A DNA stretch of 64,000 bases from PGYT01 sp963675055. GTDB lineage: Bacteria; Bacteroidota; Ignavibacteria; Ignavibacteriales; Melioribacteraceae. The translations under genes were made by a program, and so were the position numbers. The stretch spans positions 620,001 through 684,000 of the forward strand of contig CAXXJE010000002.1 in NCBI GenBank assembly GCA_963675055.2, written 5' to 3'. Under the pieces are notes generated by a model that saw only the letters and a program-made list of their open reading frames with translations, ran no database searches and was not told where the DNA came from. Below, in pieces: positions 33,550-43,496 of this stretch (position 1 is its first letter; every line of letters starts with the position of its first letter).

Positions 33550-34986
33550 TTACTTTAAGAGCAGCATTTGTCGTGACTCTGTAAATCCGCTTCCGCTTAA
33601 CTTGTAAATATAAATTCCGCTTGATAATTCCCCGGCATTGAAACTTACAGTACGCCAGCCTGCTGATGTAAAACCGGATATCAGACTTTTAACTTCCTGG
33701 CCCAACGCATTGTATACGTTAAGTGAAACGTGTGAGGCTTCCGGAATATGAAATCTAATAATGGTTTCGGGATTAAAAGGATTCGGATAATTCTGCATAA
33801 CTAAAAATCCGCGTGCCACCCCATCACTCTCTTTCACCGAGACTACCGACCTGCCGGTGCCGATTAATAATATTTCCTTAGTTCCGATGTTGCTGGTGAT
33901 TACCAGAGATTCTGTAACACTCCCTTCTGCAATCGGTGTAAAAGTAATATTCACTTCAAGAAGGTCGCCCGGCTTAATAACTCCGCTCTTCTGTGAAATT
34001 TCAAATTGACTATCGCTTGTTGCTATTTCTGAAATTTCAAGATCAGCAGATCCGTCGTTAGTAAAGACCAAGGATTTAATAACTGCGGTGTTTATTTCTA
34101 CTTCACCAAAATCAATTGAATCTACTGATGTTATCGACGGTTGCGGATTAATTCCGGTTATCATTCTAAGTGAACGACTCTCAAAGTCGGAGATGAACAA
34201 AGTATCCCCTGTTGATGACGCCACAATCCCGTTAGGTCCGTCAAAAGTTGCGGCAAGTAAATCCCCGTCACGCTTACCCGCATACCCGCTCCCCGCAAAG
34301 ACTTCCTGCCCGGAGCCGTCTGCACCAATTTTATAGATTCGATTACGCTGAAATGCAGTTGCATACACATAACCGTTTGAATATGTGATAAAGCCGAGCC
34401 AGCCGGGTAAGTCACCTATTTCCGATACAGTTCCGTCCGGAGTTCTTCTTAATACTTTACCATTGTTGAAATTCCCGATATAGAGATTATCGTTTTCATC
34501 AAAAACGATTCCGACCGGTCCATTCAATCCGTTACCGGTCATGAAAGTCTCCACCTCCGATCCGGCTTCGTAAGATGACAACTTCGAAGTCTGGTAGTGG
34601 GCAATAATCATCTTTCCATTGCTGTCGAAGGCTACACCGGTAGGATTTGTCAATCCACTAATTACAGTTGACTTCTCGCCATCCGGAGTTACCATATCAA
34701 TTCGTCCGCCGCCGGCGTTTGTAACATATAAATTCCCGTCCGGTCCGATCGCAAGTCCGTTCGGATCAGAGAATCCGTTTGCGAATATCTCAGTATTTCC
34801 ATCAGGTGTTATTTTAGTTACAGTAGAGCTGTAATATCTTGAAGCGTAAATATTTCCGGATTTATCAATTGCCAGTCCATCGTTAAATGTCGACGGACCC
34901 TGGACGAGTGTTTCAACTTTTTGCCCGAAGTTGCCCGATGTTAGAAGAAAAATAATACTGAAAATATAAAGAGCAGTTCTTATCAT
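33550..34986 (-). CDS. NHL-propeller protein with T9SS type A sorting domain
   Basis: 478 aa, signal peptide about 1-20. Residues about 25-275 are NHL/SMP-30-like propeller strands in repeated form (GLAIGPDGNLYVTNAGGGRI, GVAFDSNGKMIIAHY). A choice-of-anchor/ASH-like domain follows (SVDSIDFGEVEINTAVIKSL). The last 80 residues are a type IX secretion sorting domain (MQNYPNPFNPETIIRFHIPE ... GIYIYKLSGSG) ending RQMLLLK. It is thus an exported, surface-attached or released protein; ligand unknown. Confidence 0.9.
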   Translation of the reverse strand: MIRTALYIFSIIFLLTSGNFGQKVETLVQGPSTFNDGLAIDKSGNIYASRYYSSTVTKITPDGNTEIFANGFSDPNGLAIGPDGNLYVTNAGGGRIDMVTPDGEKSTVISGLTNPTGVAFDSNGKMIIAHYQTSKLSSYEAGSEVETFMTGNGLNGPVGIVFDENDNLYIGNFNNGKVLRRTPDGTVSEIGDLPGWLGFITYSNGYVYATAFQRNRIYKIGADGSGQEVFAGSGYAGKRDGDLLAATFDGPNGIVASSTGDTLFISDFESRSLRMITGINPQPSITSVDSIDFGEVEINTAVIKSLVFTNDGSADLEISEIATSDSQFEISQKSGVIKPGDLLEVNITFTPIAEGSVTESLVITSNIGTKEILLIGTGRSVVSVKESDGVARGFLVMQNYPNPFNPETIIRFHIPEASHVSLNVYNALGQEVKSLISGFTSAGWRTVSFNAGELSSGIYIYKLSGSGFTESRQMLLLK

Positions 34987-35080
34987 AATTTCCCCCGATA
35001 ATATTAATTCCGGCGGTAATTTGCGGATTCGGCATCCGATTTTCGTACGAACTTATAAATTCGGACAAATTTCCACACCC

Positions 35081-36193
35081 CTAAGCGGCATTTTTTGATT
35101 TCATCATTTCTTTTGGTGTCTTTCCGGTAACTTTTTTGAATGCGGAATTAAACGTGCTTTTCGAGTTAAATCCGGATTTGTAGGCAAGTTCAAGGAATGT
35201 GTATTTTTCATTTTCTTTTTCTTTCGATAATGAAATGAATTCGTCCACGCGATAAGAGTTCACAAATTCGAAGAAGTTTTGTTTGATACACTCATTCAGA
35301 GTCCTGGATAATAAATGGGGATGTATTTCGCATAGTTCGGATAGCTTTGCAAGAGTAAGAGCGGGATCGAGGAAGGGCTTTTCATCACTCATAATTTCAG
35401 TGACTTTTATTGCATACTTGTTACAATCCTCATAGTTTTTATTGCCCTTGCCATTTTCCTCCCGCTTAATGTAAAACAACTGAGGTTGATTCATGGCATA
35501 GTAACCAACTACAAGTATACTTCCGGATAGAATTACCCACACAATGTGATATACCAAAAGTGAATCATAACTGTTGGGATAAACTTGTGTAAGAACAAAA
35601 CTTACCAGCCATGCGGTAAGCACAGACATCCCGATAAGAATAATGTTTTTATAAAATCCTGTTCCGGTTATATAAGACAGGTTTTCTGCTGATAATCTCT
35701 TATATCTTCGGATAAGCCGGAAACACATCAGCAGATAAACAAAATTAATGGCAATAGCAGCCGCTTCGGTTATCAGATAAACATATTCAAATCTGCGATA
35801 TGTTCGTGCAAATCCACGGTAATCTTCAAACATCAGGGGTAATACTGATATCACAAAAAGCACAACAGGAATTAAATGAAGTGAAGTAGTCCTGAATGAT
35901 TGATTCTTCGCGAAGAAAAGTCTGTTTAAATAAAAGTAAAACATCGGACCATACAGAAACAAAACAAGGTCGCCGATGAAGACAATCTTTAATCTCCACA
36001 ACTCATTAAACGTATTATTATAAAAATATCGTCCCAGGAGAGTAACCGATATCAACAAAATAAATCCAACGAGAAACCTGTTGGAATTAATATCTCCCTT
36101 CTTCAACCTGCTGATAGCAAATGCCAGCAGGAGTCCCTGAATTCCGAAAATTAAAACCAGATTTGTGAATACAGTCAAATTAATGCCTGTCAT
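35081..36193 (-). CDS. Membrane-bound AraC-family transcriptional regulator
   Basis: 370 aa. Seven or so membrane helices in residues 1-240 are followed by a cytosolic AraC-type double helix-turn-helix (about 265-365), with ALTLAKLSELCEIHPHLLSR and FLELAYKSGFNSKSTFNSAF as the two HTH units and VTGKTPKEMMKSK at the end. Such 7TM-AraC proteins in Bacteroidota-like genomes are presumed membrane sensors. Divergent from recQ; target unknown. Confidence 0.9.
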   Translation of the reverse strand: MTGINLTVFTNLVLIFGIQGLLLAFAISRLKKGDINSNRFLVGFILLISVTLLGRYFYNNTFNELWRLKIVFIGDLVLFLYGPMFYFYLNRLFFAKNQSFRTTSLHLIPVVLFVISVLPLMFEDYRGFARTYRRFEYVYLITEAAAIAINFVYLLMCFRLIRRYKRLSAENLSYITGTGFYKNIILIGMSVLTAWLVSFVLTQVYPNSYDSLLVYHIVWVILSGSILVVGYYAMNQPQLFYIKREENGKGNKNYEDCNKYAIKVTEIMSDEKPFLDPALTLAKLSELCEIHPHLLSRTLNECIKQNFFEFVNSYRVDEFISLSKEKENEKYTFLELAYKSGFNSKSTFNSAFKKVTGKTPKEMMKSKNAA

Positions 36194-36282
36194 AAAAATT
36201 AGTGATACGCTATCTTTATTTATAATTACCTGTTATTTCCATTACATTTACAGAGAGAATATAAAATAATTTATAGTATAAA

Positions 36283-37737
36283 ATGAACACAGCATTAGAT
36301 ATACTTCAAAAATATTACGGACACGATTCTTTCCGCGGCAGGCAGGAAGAAATTATAAACAGAATAGTAGACGAACAAAAACACTCTCTGGTTCTAATGC
36401 CTACCGGCGGTGGAAAATCGGTCTGCTATCAGATACCTGCAATGCTATTTGACGGCGGAACGATTGTTATAAGTCCGCTTATTGCTTTAATGCAGGACCA
36501 GGTAGATGCGTTACGTCAAAAGAATATTCCCGCGGCTTTCATTAACTCAACTGTTAAACCGGACCAACGCGCTAAGCGACTGGATGACTTTGTTGCCGGA
36601 AAGCTGAAGATGCTATATGTAACTCCCGAGCGCTTTCGGAAACCGGAATTCGTTGAGAAAATTAAAACAGCTGATATTTCACTGCTGGCTGTCGATGAAG
36701 CACATTGTATATCCGAATGGGGTCACGATTTTCGTCCCGATTATTCCCGTATAGCCGAGTTCAGGGAGCTGATAGGCAATCCGTTAACAATAGCTTTAAC
36801 CGCTACTGCTACTCCCGATGTGCAAATCGATATAATTTCCAAACTCGGACTGCAGCCTTCCGAGATAAAAGTATTCCACCAGGGAATTCAGCGACCTAAC
36901 CTGAGGCTTGAAACCGCAGACATTTACGATGAGAAGGAAACTCTCGACGCGATATTCGGAGTACTCGACAAGTACAAAGGTTCGGGAATTATATATTTCG
37001 CGCTGATCAAGAAACTCGAATATTACTCGCAGGTACTAAGCGATAAAGGTTATAGCCACGGAGTTTATCACGGTAAGCTCGAACCGAAGAGACGCAAGCA
37101 GATACAGCGGGATTTCCTTTCGGGTAAACAGGATTTAATACTCTCGACAAACGCGTTTGGTATGGGAATAGACAAACCGGATATACGTTACGTCATCCAC
37201 GCCGAAGTCCCGTCATCCATTGAATCGTATTACCAGGAAATCGGACGCGCCGGCAGGGATGGAAAGGACTCGACTTGTCTCATGTTGTACAATAAGGATG
37301 ATTTGTATACCCAAATGGAGTTTATTAAATGGGCTAATCCCGACGCGGACTATTACTCCCGCATGTACGATTTGCTCCGGACTAATATGGACGCAGTTAT
37401 GTCCGACGGCACAGATTACCTTCGTGAGCAGATGAGCTTTAAGAACAGAAACGATTTCAGGGTGGAAACGGTACTCTCTATGCTCGACAGGTACGGAGTT
37501 ACCGAGGGTAGTATTGAGACAGGAGATTTAAGACTCGTCGGCGAACTTCCTCACCAACTGCATGATGAAGAGTACTTAAAAGAAAAACTGATGAACGACA
37601 ATAAGCAGCTTCTGTCTGTTGTCAACTACTTCAAGACTCAAGAGTGCAGGCGAGTATTTATATCGGATTACTTCGGCTTCCCTGGTGAAAAGCCCTGCGG
37701 GAATTGCGATGTGTGTGATTATCAACCATCGTTGTGA
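36283..37737 (+). CDS. recQ: ATP-dependent DNA helicase RecQ, short form
   Basis: 484 aa. Walker A LMPTGGGKSVCYQ, DEAH box (AVDEAHCISEWGHDFRPDY), LTATATPDVQ, and the C-terminal helicase motifs (NAFGMGIDKPDIRYVIH, QEIGRAGRDG). The RecQ-C-terminal zinc site is visible as Cys ... PCGNCDVC, after which the protein ends. The usual winged-helix and HRDC domains (E. coli RecQ is about 610 aa) are absent; short RecQ forms occur in this group. Unwinds 3'-tailed DNA in repair. Confidence 0.93.
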   Translation: MNTALDILQKYYGHDSFRGRQEEIINRIVDEQKHSLVLMPTGGGKSVCYQIPAMLFDGGTIVISPLIALMQDQVDALRQKNIPAAFINSTVKPDQRAKRLDDFVAGKLKMLYVTPERFRKPEFVEKIKTADISLLAVDEAHCISEWGHDFRPDYSRIAEFRELIGNPLTIALTATATPDVQIDIISKLGLQPSEIKVFHQGIQRPNLRLETADIYDEKETLDAIFGVLDKYKGSGIIYFALIKKLEYYSQVLSDKGYSHGVYHGKLEPKRRKQIQRDFLSGKQDLILSTNAFGMGIDKPDIRYVIHAEVPSSIESYYQEIGRAGRDGKDSTCLMLYNKDDLYTQMEFIKWANPDADYYSRMYDLLRTNMDAVMSDGTDYLREQMSFKNRNDFRVETVLSMLDRYGVTEGSIETGDLRLVGELPHQLHDEEYLKEKLMNDNKQLLSVVNYFKTQECRRVFISDYFGFPGEKPCGNCDVCDYQPSL

Positions 37738-37751
37738 CAGGTCACGACCTG
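37738..37751. repeat. Palindrome directly after recQ
   Basis: CAGGTC-AC-GACCTG begins at the base after the recQ stop codon. It may be part of a dispersed intergenic repeat or a weak terminator; no T run follows. Confidence 0.4.
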
Positions 37752-37779
37752 CCACTACTCTAGCCTCAAGCCAATAATG

Positions 37780-39285
37780 CTAAATTACACTCAATTTATT
37801 ATTCGACTCTCCTGCACTTTCAATTTCCCATTGTGTGTTCACAATATTATTAAGAAACACCATATCGTGACTTACAAGCAGCAACGAACCGTTGAACTCC
37901 CGTAATGCATCTTCAACACATTTAATTGAAGGCAGGTCCATATGATTTGTCGGTTCGTCCATTATTATTAATTGCTGATTATCGAGCAGACCTTTGGCAA
38001 GCATAACCTTGCGTACCTCGCCCGGACTCGGCACAGCGCTATCCAGCAGTTTCTTCGGATCGGAACCGAGTTTGTCTATTATCGTAAATATCCTACCCTT
38101 GTCCTCGTTCTTCAAATCCTTAACTTCCGCAAGAATCTCAGCAGACTCTTCAGCAGTAATTTCCTGGCGGACGTACATGAAACATGTTCCGGATTCGTTC
38201 AACTGCTTCACAAGATTATTTATCAGTGTACTTTTACCTGATCCGTTAACTCCCGACAACCCTATTTTTTCTTGCCGTCGAATGTACAAGTCCGGAAGAG
38301 ATAAAGTACGTTCATTCCCGAGATCGATCCCTTCTTTCTCGTAGAATAGCAGCACGCCTTTCGAGAATTTATCGGACTCGATATTGATTCCCAAATCCCT
38401 GCCGCGACTTACACGAATCGAGCTAAACTCGTTTTCCATCCTCTCCATACGGCTTTTAAGCCTGTTGTAAACTTTCCCTTCGGTAGCGTCCTTGCCTGTT
38501 AGTCTTGCCTGATCCATCTTGCTCTTCGCATCATGATCTTTCTTCGGAATATGTCTCTTGGATTTCTTATCATCAGCCTGCGACGCTTTACGTTTACGTT
38601 TAACTACTTCCGCCTCAAGTTTCTTTATTTCCCTTCCGAGATTCGCTTTCATATTCATTATGGATTCTTGTTCCCGGCTCATCTCTTCCTCGAACTGGGA
38701 GTAATTACCTTTACGCATACTACTTCCAGTGCCGGACAGCCAGAGTATGTGATGGCAAAGCTGGTCAAGCAATTCCTTGTCGTGACTGACTATAACACCT
38801 ATTCCTGAAAAACTTTGTAGCGACTTTACAAGTATGCGCTTTGTATCATGATCAATATGATTTGTTGGTTCGTCAATAATCAGGATATCCGGATTCACAA
38901 ACAGTGCAGCTCCGATCTGGCAGCGTTTGCGTTCACCTTGGCTCAAGGAATCCCAGCGATTCAGCCAGGCATCTTCTATCATCAGCATGTCTTTAATCCT
39001 GTACGAACGTTTATCATATGATTCGACAAACTCATTAAATCCAACAGGAACATCATCCGTTCTCTGATCACAATAGTATGAAATCCCGATGCTTGTAACA
39101 GCCCCATCGACCGGTTTGTAAATCCCTGCCAACAACTTTAACAGAGTTGTTTTGCCACTTCCGTTAGTGCCCGCAACACCTGTCCAGCCTTTGGAAAACT
39201 GTGCGTCGATATTTGTAAACACTGGGTCAACCGAACCGGAATATTTAAATGACACATTATTTATTTGAAGAAGCTGTTTCTGCAT
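37780..39285 (-). CDS. ABC-F family ATPase
   Basis: 501 aa, start after GAGGAG. Two ABC modules: Walker A GTNGSGKTT and signature LSQGERKRC with Walker B ILIIDEPTNHID; then GVNGSGKS, a variant second signature PSPGEVRKV and IIMDEPTNHMD. A Lys-rich linker of about 80 residues (about 205-290) separates them. No membrane segment. ABC-F proteins act on the ribosome, as translation factors or antibiotic-protection factors; which applies cannot be decided here. Confidence 0.92.
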   Translation of the reverse strand: MQKQLLQINNVSFKYSGSVDPVFTNIDAQFSKGWTGVAGTNGSGKTTLLKLLAGIYKPVDGAVTSIGISYYCDQRTDDVPVGFNEFVESYDKRSYRIKDMLMIEDAWLNRWDSLSQGERKRCQIGAALFVNPDILIIDEPTNHIDHDTKRILVKSLQSFSGIGVIVSHDKELLDQLCHHILWLSGTGSSMRKGNYSQFEEEMSREQESIMNMKANLGREIKKLEAEVVKRKRKASQADDKKSKRHIPKKDHDAKSKMDQARLTGKDATEGKVYNRLKSRMERMENEFSSIRVSRGRDLGINIESDKFSKGVLLFYEKEGIDLGNERTLSLPDLYIRRQEKIGLSGVNGSGKSTLINNLVKQLNESGTCFMYVRQEITAEESAEILAEVKDLKNEDKGRIFTIIDKLGSDPKKLLDSAVPSPGEVRKVMLAKGLLDNQQLIIMDEPTNHMDLPSIKCVEDALREFNGSLLLVSHDMVFLNNIVNTQWEIESAGESNNKLSVI

Positions 39286-39308
39286 AATAACTCCTCAAAG
39301 TTTTATTG

Positions 39309-39384
39309 TTCCGGCAGCGAACGAATACGATGCCCGGAATCCTGTTAAAATAAAATTGGATTAATGGAGTGAGACAGAGTCTCA
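39309..39384 (-). promoter_or_regulatory. Leader hairpins upstream of the ABC-F gene
   Basis: Within 100 bp before the ABC-F start are two inverted repeats: TGAGAC-AGA-GTCTCA (39370-39384) and TTCCGGCA ... TGCCCGGAA (39309-39339, one bulged base). Structured leaders controlling ABC-F antibiotic-resistance genes by attenuation are known in other bacteria. No T run follows the second hairpin, so this is only a possibility. Confidence 0.35.
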
Positions 39385-39490
39385 GGAAAAACTAGCGGTA
39401 TATGTTGGAATTATAATTTCATCGGAAGTATTTATACGATCAATTATTACTACTGTAAAATTATAAACACCCGGAAGTATAGTCAAGTAC

Positions 39491-42247
39491 TTAACCGGTA
39501 TTTCTAATTCCGGAAGCAATACCGTTAACTGTGGATCTAAGCAACTGCATCAACTCCTTGTTCTTCGGGGAACCGGGCTTGCTTTTTCTGAACTCATTTA
39601 GAAAGCGCACCTGAATAAAACTTATCGGGTCCATGTATGGATTACGCAAAGCCAGAGACTGCTGAAGTGTTTTGTTGGAATCCAGCAGGTTGGCATTTTT
39701 AGTAATTTTTAATACAGCATCAACAGAGCGATTATATTCATCCTTTATATTCTCATAAATGTGGACATGAGCTTTATTCCCTTTGAATAAAACTGTATAC
39801 TCCTTTGCAATGTTCATATCGGTTTTAAATAGAACCATTTCGATATTGTGAACCAGCGAATTAAAGAATTTCCATTTTTTGAATATAACAGCAAGTTCTT
39901 CCCAGTTTACAATTCCAGATACAACACATTGGTTAATCGAGTAGCCGAATCCGTACCAGCCTGAAATCGTCTGCCTGTTTTGCGTCCAGGCAAACACCCA
40001 TGGTATAGCCCGCAGCGAATTTATTCCCTGATCTTTCTTTCGGGAATGGGGACGAGATCCGATCTCTATCTTCTCGATTATGTCTATCGGTGTTGCCGTT
40101 CTGAAATACTCTATAAAATTCGGATTGCTGATCAATTCCTTGTAGTACTCGAATGAAGACTGTGAAATCCGATCAAATAACGATTCATACCTGCCAAGTA
40201 ATTCCTTCTCCTTGTGGGACTGATTCATCGCAGTCTTAAGTATCACAGCGGAGGTCATATATTCCAGACTCCTCTTTGCCATTGCAGGCATAAGGTACTT
40301 TGCTGAAATCATTTCACCCTGTTCGGTTATTTTAATTTGGCCCGAAAGAGTATTGCCCGGCTGTGCGAGAATAGATTGATAAACCGGTCCGCCGCCGCGG
40401 GATATACTGCCGCCCCTGCCGTGGAAGAATACCGGATCAACCCTGTACTTATCGGAAATTTGCTTCAGCATAATCTGTGCTTTATACAATTCATAGTTCG
40501 ATGCGACAATTCCGCCATCTTTGTTGCTGTCTGAGTAGCCGAGCATAATAACCTGCCTGCCGCCTCTCGCTTTGAGCTGCGCCTTGTATGCTTTGTTCTC
40601 GTATAATGTTGTCATTACCGAAAATGAATTTCGCAAATCGAAAATGGATTCGAACAGGGGAATAATATTTAATGATGATTCAAACTGTCCGGACGTGTTA
40701 ATACTTATACATCCCGTCTCCTTCGCAATCAACAGCGTACCAAGCACATCACTGGCGGAAGAACAGTTGCTTATGATATAATCGCGGCAGGAATCTTCCG
40801 AAACATTTTCCTGCGCCCATTTTATAACTTTAATTTCCTCGAGTACCTTGTGTGAACCTTCGCTAAGTTTTGAATACTCGTTTATCAACGGACGTTTGCT
40901 GAATATTTCAGATGAGAGTAGTTCAACTTTTTCATCCTCGGTTAAAGTAGAATATTTCTCGACAATTCCGCTCCCTTCAAATATTTCAGCAACTGCTTTC
41001 TCAATTAATTTCGCGTTTTGTCTTATGTCGAGCATTTCAAGAAAGAAACCAAAGGTTCTAATCTTATAAAGAAACGGAAGTATAATATTTTCGGCAATTA
41101 CAGTTCCCTTATTATGCTTAAGACTATGATAAATCAATTCAATGTCCTGCTCAAACTCTTCCGCATTTGAGTAACTATCAGTCTCGTAATTATTCAGCGT
41201 ATTATTTAGTTTGATAGAGCATGTAAGAAGTTTAGCTCTGTAAGGCTCTTTATCACTTCTGTAAATCTGTTTTGCAGCAGAATACTCCAGCAAATGAGAC
41301 TCTTTTTTCAAAGATTCCGCAAGAGCTTTGTTTACTTTGACCAGGTTCGACGAAGAACTTAAATGAGTATAAAGCTGATCAAGGTCCTTCAGGTACAAAG
41401 AAATTATAACCTGCTTATTGTTAGCAACGGTTTCCTTAGTTGTATCCACCGTAACAAAAGGATGTCCGTCCCTGTCGCCTCCCATCCAGCTTCCCATCTT
41501 CAATATTGAAGGAAGTGGATTCGACAGTTCAAGTTTATCTTTAAGAAACGAGTTCAATTCGGAGTAGAATTCGGGAATAACACTATAAATAGTTTCCTTA
41601 AAGAAAAACAATCCGTGCTGAATCTCATCCTGCACTTTAATTTTATGCAGCCTTATCTCATCCGTCTGCCAAAGAAGCGTTACTTCCGTTTGAAGACTAC
41701 TCATTAGTTCTTCAGCGAACATATTGTTGTTGCTAACAGTATGATGCTTGTACAGAAGCTGACTTATTCTTTGAAGTTTTCTCAGAACAGTTTGTCTCGT
41801 TGCTTCAGTCGGATGCGCAGTGAATACCGGAATAATTTCCAGAGAATCCAACAACTTGCTTAGATTCCTTTTCAACATTCCCGACTTAGAAAGACTGCGG
41901 CTTAAATTATTGAATGAAGCTTCATCAACTTTGTTTTGTCTATTCCCTTCTTTCAATTGATACGCTTCATCCGCAGCGTTTACTAGCAGAAAATATATAT
42001 AAAACGCTTTTACAACTTTATGAGCAGAATTATGATCCAGCTTACTTACTATAGAATTTATCTTATTCCTGGTACTGTTTGAGTAATCAATTCTATATTC
42101 TTTGGAAAGTATCCTAAGATTCTCAACAATATTGAATATTTGCAGACCTTCCTGTTCCTTTATTACATTGCCGAGTAAGGCTCCCAGTTCGCGAATATTA
42201 TCCCGAAGTTCTTTATTAATTACAAAATCGACAGCTCGTTTTTCCAT
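39491..42247 (-). CDS. ppc: Phosphoenolpyruvate carboxylase
   Basis: 918 aa, the usual length. Catalytic motifs are all visible: VFTAHPTEATRQTV with His145, GSWMGGDRDGHPFVT, LGYSDSNKDGG, FFHGRGGSISRGGGP, and the conserved C-terminal GIASGIRNTG. The enzyme carboxylates PEP to oxaloacetate, replenishing the TCA cycle. The PhyH-type oxygenase gene lies 44 bp upstream on the same strand. Confidence 0.97.
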   Translation of the reverse strand: MEKRAVDFVINKELRDNIRELGALLGNVIKEQEGLQIFNIVENLRILSKEYRIDYSNSTRNKINSIVSKLDHNSAHKVVKAFYIYFLLVNAADEAYQLKEGNRQNKVDEASFNNLSRSLSKSGMLKRNLSKLLDSLEIIPVFTAHPTEATRQTVLRKLQRISQLLYKHHTVSNNNMFAEELMSSLQTEVTLLWQTDEIRLHKIKVQDEIQHGLFFFKETIYSVIPEFYSELNSFLKDKLELSNPLPSILKMGSWMGGDRDGHPFVTVDTTKETVANNKQVIISLYLKDLDQLYTHLSSSSNLVKVNKALAESLKKESHLLEYSAAKQIYRSDKEPYRAKLLTCSIKLNNTLNNYETDSYSNAEEFEQDIELIYHSLKHNKGTVIAENIILPFLYKIRTFGFFLEMLDIRQNAKLIEKAVAEIFEGSGIVEKYSTLTEDEKVELLSSEIFSKRPLINEYSKLSEGSHKVLEEIKVIKWAQENVSEDSCRDYIISNCSSASDVLGTLLIAKETGCISINTSGQFESSLNIIPLFESIFDLRNSFSVMTTLYENKAYKAQLKARGGRQVIMLGYSDSNKDGGIVASNYELYKAQIMLKQISDKYRVDPVFFHGRGGSISRGGGPVYQSILAQPGNTLSGQIKITEQGEMISAKYLMPAMAKRSLEYMTSAVILKTAMNQSHKEKELLGRYESLFDRISQSSFEYYKELISNPNFIEYFRTATPIDIIEKIEIGSRPHSRKKDQGINSLRAIPWVFAWTQNRQTISGWYGFGYSINQCVVSGIVNWEELAVIFKKWKFFNSLVHNIEMVLFKTDMNIAKEYTVLFKGNKAHVHIYENIKDEYNRSVDAVLKITKNANLLDSNKTLQQSLALRNPYMDPISFIQVRFLNEFRKSKPGSPKNKELMQLLRSTVNGIASGIRNTG

Positions 42248-42291
42248 ATTTCTAATTCGTTCTGATTAAAATTCAATTAGTTCTAATAAAA

Positions 42292-43332
42292 TCATATCCA
42301 CTTCCTGATATCTTTATAATCCGGCGGATACCATTTAATGTATTGAACGATCCTGGGACGCTCCATTTTATTCGGCCGGCTTCCATGAGGAAGCGCATGA
42401 TGCCATAACACAAAATCACCTCTTTCAGCCGCAATGGGAACTGCGCCCAGTTTTTCAAAATCCTGAGCTCTCGGATCAGTACCTTGTTCCAGGTTTTGAA
42501 GCCAGTCCTCAATCTTGTTGTGAAACCCGGGGACACAAGTGAAGGCACCCTGTTCAGCTTCGGTGTCAGTTAAATAAAGTAGTCCCTGTAAACCCAGTGG
42601 AATCGGTAATGCAATACTTGTATCCCAATGCATCCCGGGACCGGGAAATTGCCACTCTGAATTTTCCGGCGGATTAAAACTAACACGATCATGACTTACA
42701 ATTAAATTGCTGTTGCCCCAAAGCTGCTCAAAAGCATTTCGTATTAATGCATTCTCACGTGTAGCTGCGAGTGCAGGATGATCAAATAACTGGACCATAA
42801 TACCCTGCCGTTTGGGATGACTTTTATACCACGTCCGGGGATTCGATGAATCCATTTCTAGGAATTCCCACACAGCTTTTTCCGCAGCAAGGCATTCTTC
42901 TTTCGATACAGCCTCCTTAAGAATAATATATCCGTTGTCATTCCAAAATTTCATTGCATCTCCATTAAGTGGGGATGCAGTTTTCAATCCTTGAATCGTT
43001 TGATCATCCTTTTGCCTATTTATACTCCGGATAATTAAGGAATTTATTTCGTTAATCCTATCCGGGCTAATACTTCCGCCGTTTTTATCAAGGATCCACT
43101 TTTCAAATTTTTCAAATGAAAACGTAAACTCGAATACCTTTTGAATTGCCTCTTCAATTCCCAGGTTAAGCTTGTCAATAATTATTAGATCCAGATTCCA
43201 TTCATATTTTTTATCGAAGGATACTCCCTTGGTAATCCTTGCCGACTTTTCCCAAAATCTTTTTACATGGCAGACACCAAGAGAACCCTTCTCAAGTGAA
43301 GAACATACTTCCAACTTTACTTCGTCAACCAA
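42292..43332 (-). CDS. Phytanoyl-CoA dioxygenase (PhyH)-family protein
   Basis: 346 aa. The C-terminal 225 residues are the Fe(II)/2-oxoglutarate dioxygenase fold: HWDTS gives the HxD ligands, the distal His is in HHALPHGSRPN, and an Arg for 2-oxoglutarate follows in ERPRIVQYIKW. The first 120 residues (EVCSSLEKGSLGVCHVKRFW ... WNLDLIIIDKLN) are an N-terminal domain I do not recognise. Substrate unknown. Requires oxygen, which is notable beside anaerobic enzymes and suggests a facultative lifestyle. Confidence 0.88.
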   Translation of the reverse strand: MVDEVKLEVCSSLEKGSLGVCHVKRFWEKSARITKGVSFDKKYEWNLDLIIIDKLNLGIEEAIQKVFEFTFSFEKFEKWILDKNGGSISPDRINEINSLIIRSINRQKDDQTIQGLKTASPLNGDAMKFWNDNGYIILKEAVSKEECLAAEKAVWEFLEMDSSNPRTWYKSHPKRQGIMVQLFDHPALAATRENALIRNAFEQLWGNSNLIVSHDRVSFNPPENSEWQFPGPGMHWDTSIALPIPLGLQGLLYLTDTEAEQGAFTCVPGFHNKIEDWLQNLEQGTDPRAQDFEKLGAVPIAAERGDFVLWHHALPHGSRPNKMERPRIVQYIKWYPPDYKDIRKWI

Positions 43333-43496
43333 AACTCCCCTCCTTAAAAAATGACCCTGTTTGATTATACCGGCCGGTTAAAAACTACCGGGTGCGTATA
43401 ATATTTAAACTCCCGAAAATAAAAGACAAGAGATGCCATTCTGAAAAAATAAGTTAACAGAACAATTTCTTAATATCAATCAAAGATTGCGGTACT

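Noticed and set aside
42273..42548. 91-codon frame at the end of the PhyH gene
   Set aside because: Same strand but different frame, overlapping the conserved dioxygenase C-terminus.
43366..43386. Short palindrome ACCGGCCGGT upstream of the PhyH gene
   Set aside because: Only 10 bp and not placed relative to a recognisable promoter.
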